Shown here piece by piece: positions 47,813-64,000 of a stretch of DNA of 64,000 nt; within the stretch, counting starts at the first letter, position 1; every line of letters begins with the position of its first letter. Source of the stretch: Glandiceps talaboti (taxonomy: Eukaryota > Hemichordata > Enteropneusta > Spengelidae). A program made the translations under genes and the position numbers. The stretch is taken from contig NC_135553.1 in the NCBI RefSeq assembly GCF_964340395.1, positions 23,274,449-23,338,448 on the forward strand, given 5' to 3'. The notes below the pieces were generated by a model. The model made no database searches and was not told the DNA's origin. It saw only the letters and a list, made by a program, of their open reading frames with translations.

Positions 47813-50800
47813 AAAAAAAAAACCCTACATGTCTACATACATCTATCCACGATTCCATACATACATACATACATACATACATACATACATACATACATAC
47901 ATACATACATACATACATACATACATACATACATACATACAAACATACATACATACATACATACATACATACATACATACACATAACTTGATAACATACC
48001 TATATGCTGATGTTTTCTTTAAAATTGATTGAGGTGGTAGTTGTGGTAAAGGAATATCACTTGGCAGTGGGATCTGACTGGGAACTGTAAACGAAAACAG
48101 GAAAGGTAAATGTGATATCATAGGGAATATCACTTGGCAGTGGGATCTGACTGGGATGTACAGTCCAGCACCTATACATGTATTATCCATTGTTAATGCT
48201 TACTGGTATTTGCTGATGACAAAGTCATGTAATTTGTAGACTCAAATAATTTCTCTAATTCTGCTTAATTCTCAGATTTGATGGCACCTTCATGGTACTC
48301 AATTGAGCAAAGTAAATTTCTTCTTTTAGATTTTGGCAATTTCTAAGTGTTACTGATCGATCGATCAATTGATTGATAAGACATGTCTGTGTATTGAGTC
48401 AACTCACCTATGGGTAAATTCTGTGGCATATCAGGTAGTGGAATATCGTCAACTTTTACTTGTTGTGCACTTCTCACCGACTCTGTAAAATATTAGAATT
48501 ACAAAAATTAACACAAACTATTAAAATATTCTTAAAATATTCTTAAAATCAAGCTTATCCCATGTTACAGCATATACCCTACACGAAAGGGATGCATCTC
48601 TGCCGGCATTCATCAGAGCCAATGTTACTTTCCTGTAGGGTTACGGTTACTGTTAACATATAAAGCTCTTTATGACTTAACTCAGTGTACATTTGTGATC
48701 TTCTCCATCCATACACACCATGTCACACTCTATGTTCTACAAACAAGAATCTGCTTACAACAATTTACAGACAAGTCACCTATGGAGGTTGTTCATTCTG
48801 ATATGTCGCCCTCAAACTATGGAACTCTTTGCCACTTGACATTCACCAAGCCTCCAGCCTGGATTGTTTCAAAACGAAACTGAAGACTTATTTGTTCACC
48901 AAAGCCTATGGTGTGCTTTAGCCATTCAGCTCTACTGAACAGAAAATTGCTCTGAAAATCCGTGCTATTAACTGGGATTAAATATATGACAATTTTCTAG
49001 CTGAAAACCCTTGCTACGAACACAAAAACATTTTAATTAATTTTTTACATTTTCCAGTATTTATCTCAATGCCATAACTGTTTGAAACAAAGGCTCAGAA
49101 AGTAAAAGTTCTGTTGGTGGCAGCAGTAAAATGATATTTTATCAGGTAAAGTATATTGTCAAATTATCAACTACACTGTTCTCAAAACACTGAGCAATCT
49201 TCTGTGTCATTTTTAACCAGTCTTAAATACTTTATTGGAATTTTATCAGGACAAGTACATTACACAATAATTGACTAGACTTTTCATTACAACAATAATT
49301 AATCTCTAGCCTAGACTTAATAAACATATTTACCATATTCAATGAAAACATGCATAAACACATCATAATAGAATAGAATTTTGTGACTAATTTAGACGTA
49401 GCTAAATGGGGGGAGGAGGAGGGGGGGGGGGGGTTGATCTGTTGTTGTTATCTGAATTCATAATCTAATTTTAGCTTTGAATACAAAACTGTTAGCACAA
49501 TTCTTGGCGTGAGTTGAGACTGGTCAGCCTAAATCAGCAGTTAAGCTACATGCCTACATGATCTCATGTCCTTTCAAAACTTACCATAGTAAATACTTTG
49601 TTGAAGTCTTTTCCTTTCATACTCTCGTTCTAAGTCTTTCAGAGTATCGTACATCTCAGGATCTTCTCTGTACTGAAGGACAAAGTGAGAGAGAAAAAGA
49701 TTATAAATATTGTATTCCAACATTTGATGGGTAATTTTATGACACATATATACATATGAAATGTTTAACACAAAGACAACTACTAGAAAAGAAATTAACA
49801 CTTGACTCCATTTCATATAGTAGTATTAGTGAAGTTACCATATTGGAATCATAGACAGTGCAGGGTAAATCATTTCCTAGGGCAAAAGGGTGGGGGATCA
49901 GGACAGGTGGCAATGGGCCTAGAATAACCATCTTCCACTTAATACAATAGTCTACATGTACTGTTAGATGTTTCCACTAGGTCACCTGACCAAATGGCAT
50001 ATCATCATTACACTGATGACATCCGAGTGATCTGGATGATAGCTATGTAGTCGCTTCAAAAAAATAGATTGACTTCACTATTACTACTTAAAAGACAACT
50101 ACATTGTAATTGAGCATGGTACATAAAAGTATGTAAACTTAATTTGTTACAAGTTTACAGCGATACGGATTTCCTAGTAACATACTAGACACTGACAAGG
50201 CTGTTAGGTACTGTAGTTACATGTACCTGTCCTAGTAAGTAGTATATGTATTCACTTGTAAAAATACCTCCAAAATTTACAATATCTTTCACTTCATGAA
50301 TAGATGTCCATTAGTTGTACATTGTATTATGAATTGTGAAAAACACTAATTTTATACAACATGGTGCACTCAAGCATATTTTTGACAGTTCTGCATAAAT
50401 TTAGCTCAGAGTCACCAGTCACCTAAGGGGTTTTGTCACTACTTGTCTAGCAACTCATAGTGACAACCCTTATGTCACGAGTATTTTCTGGTTGAATGAA
50501 GAAAAATATTGGAGAATAACATAATTATACCAGAACCAGCACCAGCACCAGTAATATAAAAATAAAATCAATATACAGTATGCCTTCGATAGTGTACTTA
50601 CATAAAGTCTCAGAACTCTCTCAAAAGTTTCTTTCAATTTTTTCCTTTTGTCTTTGAGGACCTTTTCGTTAAGTTGTGGTGGATTTTCCAGATTGAACTC
50701 TGTAAAAAAACCAGAACAAATTTGGAATTATTCCATACGTAAGATTACTTGTACAACATACAACATAGACTTCCTTTGTAAAGACATAATACACTCAATT

Positions 50801-52956
50801 CAATGCAATAGTATATTAATTTCACACAAATATATTTGACACACAAGACATTTCAATTCTCATTTTTTTTTCAACTGCCTATCAATTTGGATGATGGACA
50901 CAAACCAACTAATTCCCCCCCCTCCCCCCCCCCCCCCATCATAAAAAGATCATAATTAATAAAGATCATAATTGAGTAAAAAGTATAAATATTCATATTT
51001 TTTCTTACTGTTCCATAGCATCATCACCTGACACTTCTAGTAAAATATAATTAAAGGGATACATGCTGAGTTTGTTCATTTTGGAGCATAATTTTTCCTG
51101 CGTATTTAAAAAGTGCTCTCGGCATTGTACTTACTAAAGCATACTTAACCATCACCTGCATTTGACTGAACACAAACTTAGTATGTAATAAGATTGCATA
51201 ATTTATAAATGAGCCGACATAATTTATTATGCATACTAAAAATGTTGAGGAAATTCCTACTACGTAATCACCAGTTCTATCAATGCTAGAAGACGAATTG
51301 TAATGTCATAGAAGGCATGTAACAATGTTAACGTTATACTAATCAAAGTTTTACGTGTATTCACAAGTATTTTCACTTGAGTAAAAAAGCTTATTAACTC
51401 AGCTTGCGCCACTTTAAATTATTTCAATGGCAATTTTGATCAAATATTACAACACTGTATTAAGTTTGTCAATATCAACTGAATTAGATTTTTTTAATGT
51501 ATATGTACAAGTTCTTCACTCTTTCTGTGAACAAATTGCACCAGATGACAATTAGCTCATTTCTCATGCAAATTACTTTAGGCTGATTAGTTATTCAAAC
51601 TGGTGATCCTTGAACTCAGATTTTGGGGCGTTTCAATTTTGGATTCATGTATTCGAGTATACAACCCCCCATTTTAACTGTGACTTCTAATGGTTTCAGC
51701 TACACCTCAATTTACAATTAAATAAATGAAAGCTACAAAATGAATGTCCGTTTAATAATTCAGCTTCAGTTCCTGTAATCTCACTTACCCATTTCATCTA
51801 AGTTTTCCATTTCTTCTATCAACTGTCTGGGATCTTTCCCCTTCAGCACTGCAGCACGGACCATCTGTCGTTGTTTTTTATTCTGTAAGTAAAATATTTT
51901 ATAACTATTAACAGACGGTTGTGTAATTCCCCTATCAATGACTGTTAATCATAGGTTTCTGATAAATAAGTCTCTTTTACAAAGTAATTTTACATTTATT
52001 TAAGTAACTTCAAATTTAGGATTATGACTGTGAAATGTGATTTCATAATTGGATAAATTTAATACATGTAACAATTGAATTTATGCATACCCTGGTTGTC
52101 AGGCACTGGTTATATTTGATATTATACCATGCACAAGCCAAGTTGAACAAAAAATATGGAAAATATACTCTGGGTGTTCTACAGCACGACAATGCGTGCA
52201 TGTCTACATCACTGGTTCTGCTGTGTTCGAAATATGAGACAAAGCGGTCAAAATTGCCATTACTCTCCTTAATTTTTTTATATTACCGGTGGTGGTATAA
52301 TTACATGTATGTTATTCTCCAGTATTGTTCTTCATTCAGTCGGAAAATACTCGTGACCTACATTGTAATGTATGGGTTGTCATTACAAGTCAGGTCACTC
52401 GTATTTTCCTTGGCTGAACGAAGAAAAATATTGGGGAATAACATCTAATTGTCTAAACATTTTTATTTCTGTCAACCAAAGTGATGACGCCAGTTATTAT
52501 AACCACCAACCATAGATGTAGGTGAATAACACTATCTGAATACATGACATCATATGATACAATACCCAACTTTTTCAGAATTGCAAAATATCTAGATATT
52601 GTACTTTTTCTTGTCAGTGGCATGAGACGTTTTTGACTCACCTTTTTGAGTTCTCTTTTTCTTGCTTCTTTTCCTGGAAGCATAGACAGGTAAAAAAAAA
52701 TACCACTTCTTTAATATATTGTACATAAATTACAGAATACAAATATTGATTAATTACCCAACATACAGTGCAGGGTTCGACATACACGCTGGCTTGCTAT
52801 CCCGAGTCTAGTAACTTTCTGTTAGCACCAGACATACATGTACAGTTGTATAATATTATAACACAAACAAATCATTAATGTACGTGATATATCCAGAGTT
52901 GATCAAATCAAAGATGTGTTGGAGTACACGGTGCACATATTCCTGATATATATGTA

Positions 52957-53018
<62 letters not shown>

Positions 53019-53604
53019 CTATAATGCTCTGCTACTAATATTTGCATCGAGCACTGTTCTCTCCAGCGAGACACTTACATTTATATGTATATATATATTA
53101 TATATTATATATATTATATTCTAAAAATCCAGCTGTACATTTTATAAGTTGTGCTCCACTTGGTGGCAAAATGGAATTATAATGGTTCATATTGCTAAAA
53201 CTACATTTTTTTTTGTATTCACACAAGTCATATCACATTCACAGGATGTTTTGTTTTAGTACTCTTTGTACTGTTTACAAATTGCAATGACAGCGTTCTG
53301 AACTATCTCTAAATTGCATAGCAATTATTTTCTTCTACCAATATAGCTGCTGCGAAATGAAGTCTGTGTTATTTATGTATCTGTGACTGCTGAACTACGG
53401 AAATTAATCTCTTTCATTGTACGTTATTGTAACCAAGGTGCATGGTCCTTTCTCCCTCCATGGCCCAAGGCACAGGGTAGTGGTACATAAATAAAGTCTG
53501 GTAACTGAAAGAAATGAGGGTAAATTAATTTTAGACATACTTGCTTGATCTGTGGGATTCATGAATTTCCCACTCTTCGTGGTGTTTATAGATCTCCGCC
53601 CCAT
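39927..53604 (-). CDS. WBP11: WBP11 (SIPP1/NPWBP), spliceosome-associated proline-rich PP1-binding protein (whole gene)
   Basis: Ten coding exons on the minus strand: 53604-53541, 52673-52642, 51882-51789, 50699-50602, 49672-49585, 48482-48408, 48084-48000, 46669-46395, 45140-45051 and 40888-39927. They sum to 1863 bases, 620 codons plus TAA (human 641), with every junction GT-AG and in frame. Established role: a nuclear pre-mRNA splicing factor that binds WW domains of PQBP1/NPW38 and regulates protein phosphatase 1. The N-terminus MGRRS...TKSGKFMNPTDQARKEAR is the Wbp11 domain. PP1-docking motifs are both visible: SILK at residues 170-173 and RGVRF at 304-308. Poly-proline PPGPPPG runs and Asp/Glu runs fill the middle. 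The end ATIEKKATATISAKPQI and DQFMKEMAGFL matches the human C-terminus. Confident orthologue. Confidence 0.96.
42565..42738. mobile_element. Foldback MITE with 10-bp target duplication (174 bp)
   Basis: The ends AATCTGATTAAAATCCGATG and CATCGGATTTTAATCAGATT are exact inverted copies. The arms continue through GTACACT, GCGATTTCTTTT and TTTGTTCTTTTGT to a loop of about 15 bases. Both sides carry GTCTAGTGCT (42555-42564 and 42739-42748). The 10-bp duplication suggests a Mutator-like origin. Confidence 0.8.
43159..43526. mobile_element. Harbinger-like non-autonomous element, subfamily 1, inverted copy (368 bp)
   Basis: Reverse complement of 28637-28994 with moderate divergence. Flanked by TTA at 43156-43158 and 43527-43529. 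Starts GGCATAAAAAAATTG and ends TTTTTTTATTTGGCC. Confidence 0.75.
43896..44268. repeat. (GTAT)n array with (GT)n ends
   Basis: About 370 bp, mainly GTAT tetranucleotides with a few single-base interruptions, inside WBP11 intron 9. Confidence 0.97.
45051..45140 (-). CDS. WBP11: WBP11 coding exon 9
   Basis: Acidic segment KMEQGSDSEDENKEYDPSDE...REESIS (residues 272-300). It joins exon 8 through Gly/Glu codon G|AG and exon 10 through G|CC. Confidence 0.88.
45313..45665. mobile_element. Harbinger-like non-autonomous element, subfamily 2 (copy 2)
   Basis: Homologous to 4933-5270 along its length. Left flank TAA, start GGCCAAATAAAG. The right end keeps ACTGACCAGAAACAATTCTT but its last bases have decayed (GCC then TGA). 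It lies in WBP11 intron 8. Confidence 0.65.
46395..46669 (-). CDS. WBP11: WBP11 coding exon 8
   Basis: Encodes SKKPPGPPPGLPPG and further PPGPPPG runs, then a poly-Asp region (DDDDDDDD...DDMDDSDQ). The proline runs are the expected WW-domain ligands. The acceptor minus-strand CTCAACAG gives the phase that makes TAT-AG|T (Tyr-Ser) with exon 7. Confidence 0.93.
46707..47165. repeat. 66-bp minisatellite, seven copies
   Basis: The unit includes ACTGCTAAGTACCAGTTAT, then GTACTAGCCTGGTACTTGTA and CTACACATTACTAACTC. Copies alternate between two variants (TGTAAC and TACAAG), so a two-unit higher-order pattern is present. It starts 38 bases upstream of the exon 8 acceptor, inside WBP11 intron 7. Confidence 0.92.
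47607..47985 (+). repeat. Composite repeat module copy 2 with (CA)n and (ATAC)n
   Basis: Second copy of the 37201-37460 module followed by about 125 bp of pure ATAC. The ATAC array stops 14 bases short of the WBP11 exon 7 donor (47998-47999). Confidence 0.85.
48000..48084 (-). CDS. WBP11: WBP11 coding exon 7
   Basis: Encodes VPSQIPLPSDIPLPQLPP then SILKKTSAY, including the SILK PP1-docking motif. Human has PPSILKKTSAY at the same place. Confidence 0.95.
48124..48156 (-). repeat. 33-bp partial duplicate of WBP11 exon 7
   Basis: Exact copy of 48051-48083, 73 bp upstream (in gene direction) in intron 6. It duplicates the first 33 exon bases next to the acceptor, but the copied sequence is preceded by CTGTACA and lacks an intact acceptor or donor. 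Confidence 0.85.
48408..48482 (-). CDS. WBP11: WBP11 coding exon 6
   Basis: Encodes SVRSAQQVKVDDIPLPDMPQ, matching the human stretch KNAQHVEVESIPLPDMPH. Confidence 0.95.
48560..48990 (+). mobile_element. 3' fragment of a non-LTR retrotransposon (CR1/L2/Jockey type)
   Basis: Plus-strand translation gives fragments such as ICDLLHPYTPCHTL and ALKLWNSLPLDIHQAS...FKTKLKTYLF, the C-terminal signature of non-LTR reverse transcriptases. Frames are broken and the rest of the element is missing. Antisense within WBP11 intron 5. Confidence 0.7.
49585..49672 (-). CDS. WBP11: WBP11 coding exon 5
   Basis: Encodes YREDPEMYDTLKDLEREYER and KRLQQSIYY; charged and helix-forming. Human equivalent: EKENPDIYKELRKLEVEYEQ. 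Confidence 0.95.
50602..50699 (-). CDS. WBP11: WBP11 coding exon 4
   Basis: Encodes FNLENPPQLNEKVLKDKRKK, then LKETFERVLRLY, almost identical to the human Wbp11-domain segment PQLNEKVLKDKRKKLRETFE. Confidence 0.96.
51789..51882 (-). CDS. WBP11: WBP11 coding exon 3
   Basis: Encodes NKKQRQMVRAAVLKGKDPRQ, then LIEEMENLDEM; human reads NKKQRMMVRAAVLKMKDPKQ. Confidence 0.96.
52642..52673 (-). CDS. WBP11: WBP11 coding exon 2 (32 bp micro-exon)
   Basis: Encodes KEARKRELKK, preceded by an Arg codon split A|GA with exon 1. Donor AAAAAG|GTGAGT. Too short to be found from an open frame alone; placed by match to the human DQARKEARKRELKKNKKQR order. Confidence 0.93.
52942..53006. repeat. (TA)n microsatellite
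   Basis: Nearly pure TA dinucleotides followed by a short (GT)n, in WBP11 intron 1. Confidence 0.95.
53541..53604 (-). CDS. WBP11: WBP11 coding exon 1
   Basis: Start codon at 53604-53602. Encodes MGRRSINTTKSGKFMNPTDQ then A, with the donor A|GTATGT. The first residues match human MGRRSTSSTKSGKFMNPTDQ, which fixes the start. Confidence 0.96.
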
Positions 53605-54445
53605 TTTACTGCTTTGCTTCCACAGCCGACAAAAACAGAAAGGAGATGCGAGGCTTTTACAAATCACACGCTAGCCGCCATTACATTTACAATTCGTTTG
53701 TTCGCGGTCCTTTCCTCAGTAAGTACCACTAATTAAATAATGAGTTCACAATAATAATTGTCTCCGCTCTGTATTTATTTTCAGTTGTGTGCGTTGACAT
53801 GAAAATGGAGGATGCCGGGGCTGTTTACCTTTAATAAATGTGCTTGAAGCAATAATAAAAATTTTTAAAAAATGAAGAAAAAAAATATTGTGAGAATCTG
53901 GCCACTAGAGGGCGTCTTTGAACACGACGCACCTAGCTCGGAGGAAAATCGACTGCTGCATGCTGAAACCAAAAGCCCAAGACCCGTTTTCCAAAAAGAA
54001 AATAAACAAACAAGCAAATATGCATGGGTAAATGGATATCATTTTAAACTCTTGTATAACTATATGTATACATGTATATGTGTCTATACCGGCCTGTATA
54101 CTATTGAAATAATATACTATGTTTTTACTAATATAAAAAAACATAGTATGCTATTTCAGAGACTGTGCGTCCTATATTGATGTGATGAACTTGCTGTGGG
54201 AGGTTAGCTACTTGATTCCGCATTCACACGGATGGAGTTTGTTGAATTTAATTTTCTATTTCTTTTTGAACTCATCAGACACAATTCAATCAAGTGTTAA
54301 GAAGAATGAAGTTAAGTCCGTGGTTTACAATCCAACTTATAAAGACATTGAACTTGAGACTTAAACATTGAAGACAAACATTGACTACAGAAAACACCCT
54401 GGATCGTAAAAAAAAGTAAGAAAAGCTTAGCAAGGTGTGTTAATA

Positions 54446-54845
54446 ATGGACCCATATAAATGCGAAAAGGGACAGCATTGGACGTTCAAATCTCCTGAGA
54501 TGGCAGAGAAATCAACTGAGAAAATACTTTATATGTTTCAACGATACCTTGAAAAAAATGACTTTGTTGGTCAGTGATGAGTCACTGATGACGTGGTCAA
54601 GAAGTACCCCTATATGGGATATACTAGGAGCAGAAGACATACCAATTGGAAAGAAAGATGGGAAAAATGGAAGAGTACAGTGGGAAAAGATGAAAGAAAT
54701 TATGGCATCTAAAGGAAAAGGGAACTGAGGTGCAGAAAAAGCTGAATCTGAAAATATTTATTTTAAATGTAAACAATTTGATTTGGCAAAACTTGATAAC
54801 GAATATTTGATGAAAGAAAATGGAAAAAAAGATACTGAAATATAA
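54446..54845 (+). pseudogene. Unidentified coding relic
   Basis: An ATG-started frame encodes MDPYKCEKGQHWTFKSPEMA...RYLEKN and then stops. A +1 frame continues as SDESLMTWSRSTPIWDILGA...KMKEIMASKGKGN, meets TGA, and continues as GAEKAESENIYFKCKQFDLA...KENGKKDTEI before TAA. Composition is protein-like, but one frameshift and one in-frame stop break it. I do not recognise the family. It could be a decayed gene or retrocopy; chance is not excluded. Confidence 0.3.
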
Positions 54846-55716
54846 TGATTGCTAAATCTGTGTTTTAGTCTAATACAATGTGTTAGTGTTGTTATGCAAA
54901 CAGAACCGTATCTAGTGCTCCTTCCATATGTTCTCAAAATATGTATAATTGCGAATTACTAGGATGTAATAAAAACTGACTAAAAACACCCAAACAAAAT
55001 TGTAAAGTCTTTAGACGAACGCGTACATACTTGTGTGAGTGTGTTGATATAGATAGACACAGGAGACAGTGTTTACTATTTGAATGCTTTCTACGGAATG
55101 ATACTTTATTCACATAGGTACAGATGGATATAAGGATCAGTTACACTTTGATGAGGAGGTGGTATGTGGATGTTAAAGTCATTAGAACCACTTGGTAGTT
55201 CAAATGTTTATTTGTGGATACTACACCCCTCCATCACTTAGATTTAATTTTCTGAGTCTTGAGGTGTCGGAGTTTGTAATGAAATGATAGGTCCTTTCGA
55301 ATTATCGCGGTAAAAGTTCTTTAAACTTCTTCATTACTAAAATAGTGTTCGTTTCTTGAGTATGGATTGTAAATATTTTTAAACATACCTTTCCACGGAG
55401 CTACTGTTAATATTATTTTGGTGGGGGCGTCACCATTTTCCATGCAAGTGTATGGGGAGGGGGGGGGGTCATCATTTTATTTAGTGCAACGACATTGTTG
55501 ATCACAGATTTATGACAGAGGAAGGGACGGGTCAGTAAACTTTTTTCACGCACTGAACTTCTGAAAAACACCACCTCTCTGTAATTTGTGTCAAGTGCCT
55601 TAAATGTTAGATATTATTGATAATAGGCTCAAAATCATGCAAAGCTGTTCAAAGGTACCCACCAGCTAAGTTACACGGCCAAGCTGTAGGCTCTATTATT
55701 CTCGGCTGAAACTGCA

Positions 55717-55725
55717 TCACGTGAC
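55717..55725. promoter_or_regulatory. E-box TCACGTGAC upstream of the lectin-like gene
   Basis: A perfect palindromic CACGTG in the extended USF/MITF/TFEB context, 95 bases upstream of the ATG at 55820. Single-site evidence only. Confidence 0.35.
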
Positions 55726-55819
55726 ACGGATCATTTCTCCTTTACATTTCTTTCGCCTCTCGATCTATTGTACAAACATTTTTGCATTGTTCGGCACTGT
55801 GTTCGCTGGTATAGTCAAC

Positions 55820-63663
<7,844 letters not shown>

Positions 63664-63687
63664 GTCAGTTGTTACTATGCACAGACA

Positions 63688-63729
<42 letters not shown>

Positions 63730-64000
63730 CACACACACACACACACAGACCATTCATCCCTAAATTATAACCTTCTTTACGGAAGATAACAATGATATAT
63801 ATTCACCCAGCAACTATAGGATACTGTACGTAGCAAAAGCTAAATGATAGTGCATATTGCATCGTACAGCAATGGTGGATTAGCAAGTGCATGCATAACC
63901 ATTTGTGTACAAATTAGCATAAATTATACAGTTGTACTACAACGCCATTGGCGGTATTTTTTGTGAATGTATCTTTTGTTGTTGATAGTGATTGGTTTTG
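63664..64000 (+). other. Start of intron 8, truncated by the window
   Basis: Contains a (CA)n tract at about 63690-63747 and AT-rich sequence. No further exon seen. Confidence 0.7.

Larger units (their letters stand above)
53605..55819. other. WBP11 promoter region and spacer with coding-like relics
   Basis: Immediately upstream of WBP11 the DNA is CpG-richer and contains a YY1-like GCCGCCAT at about 53684, as in many TATA-less housekeeping promoters. A plus-strand donor-like CA|GTAAGT at about 53717 could belong to a divergent transcript. At 54282-54364 a possible terminal exon (acceptor CTCATCAG) ends in NPTYKDIELET and a stop. I do not recognise a family. Confidence 0.4.

Overview
This window is nuclear DNA from an animal. 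It has interrupted genes with GT-AG introns, long AT-rich introns and spacers, many microsatellites, and several families of short foldback and terminal-inverted-repeat elements. Three protein-coding genes can be reconstructed exon by exon. Their sequences and the repeat content fit a marine invertebrate; a non-vertebrate deuterostome (hemichordate or cephalochordate) is my best guess, but a lophotrochozoan cannot be excluded by eye. There is no sign of bacterial, viral or organellar sequence.

Layout. (1) 1-12,500 is spacer with two Mutator-like foldback elements (265-360 and 2012-2252), a 16-bp satellite (about 2587-3238), Harbinger-like short elements and several microsatellites. (2) 12,538-20,841 (+) is a two-coding-exon FOXJ1 orthologue, the forkhead regulator of motile ciliogenesis. 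Its 7-kb intron splits the forkhead domain at the same place as in human FOXJ1 and holds a tRNA-derived SINE, a foldback element and a 130-bp (CT)n tract. (3) About 23.6-39.9 kb is gene-poor spacer with a 47-bp minisatellite (32.37-33.77 kb), a degenerate 50-bp repeat carrying octamer motifs, and large (ATAC)n complexes. (4) 39,927-53,604 (-) is the complete ten-coding-exon WBP11 (SIPP1/NPWBP) gene, a proline-rich spliceosome-associated and PP1-binding protein of 620 codons. (5) 53.6-55.8 kb is the WBP11 upstream region plus an unidentified coding relic. (6) 55,820 to beyond the right end (+) is a secreted multidomain gene of which eight exons are visible: signal peptide, first half of a C-type lectin domain, a complete WxxW domain, second half of the C-type lectin domain, a D8C (uromodulin/GP2/OIT3-type) domain, then an open end.

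The three genes are not obviously one pathway. FOXJ1 is a ciliary transcription factor, WBP11 is a housekeeping splicing factor, and the third gene looks like an extracellular lectin-like or mucosal protein. Two adjacent RFX-type X-boxes lie in an intron of the third gene, and RFX factors co-operate with FOXJ1 in ciliated cells; any functional link is only a hypothesis. The most unusual item is the WxxW exon sitting inside the C-type lectin fold as a symmetric phase 1-1 cassette.
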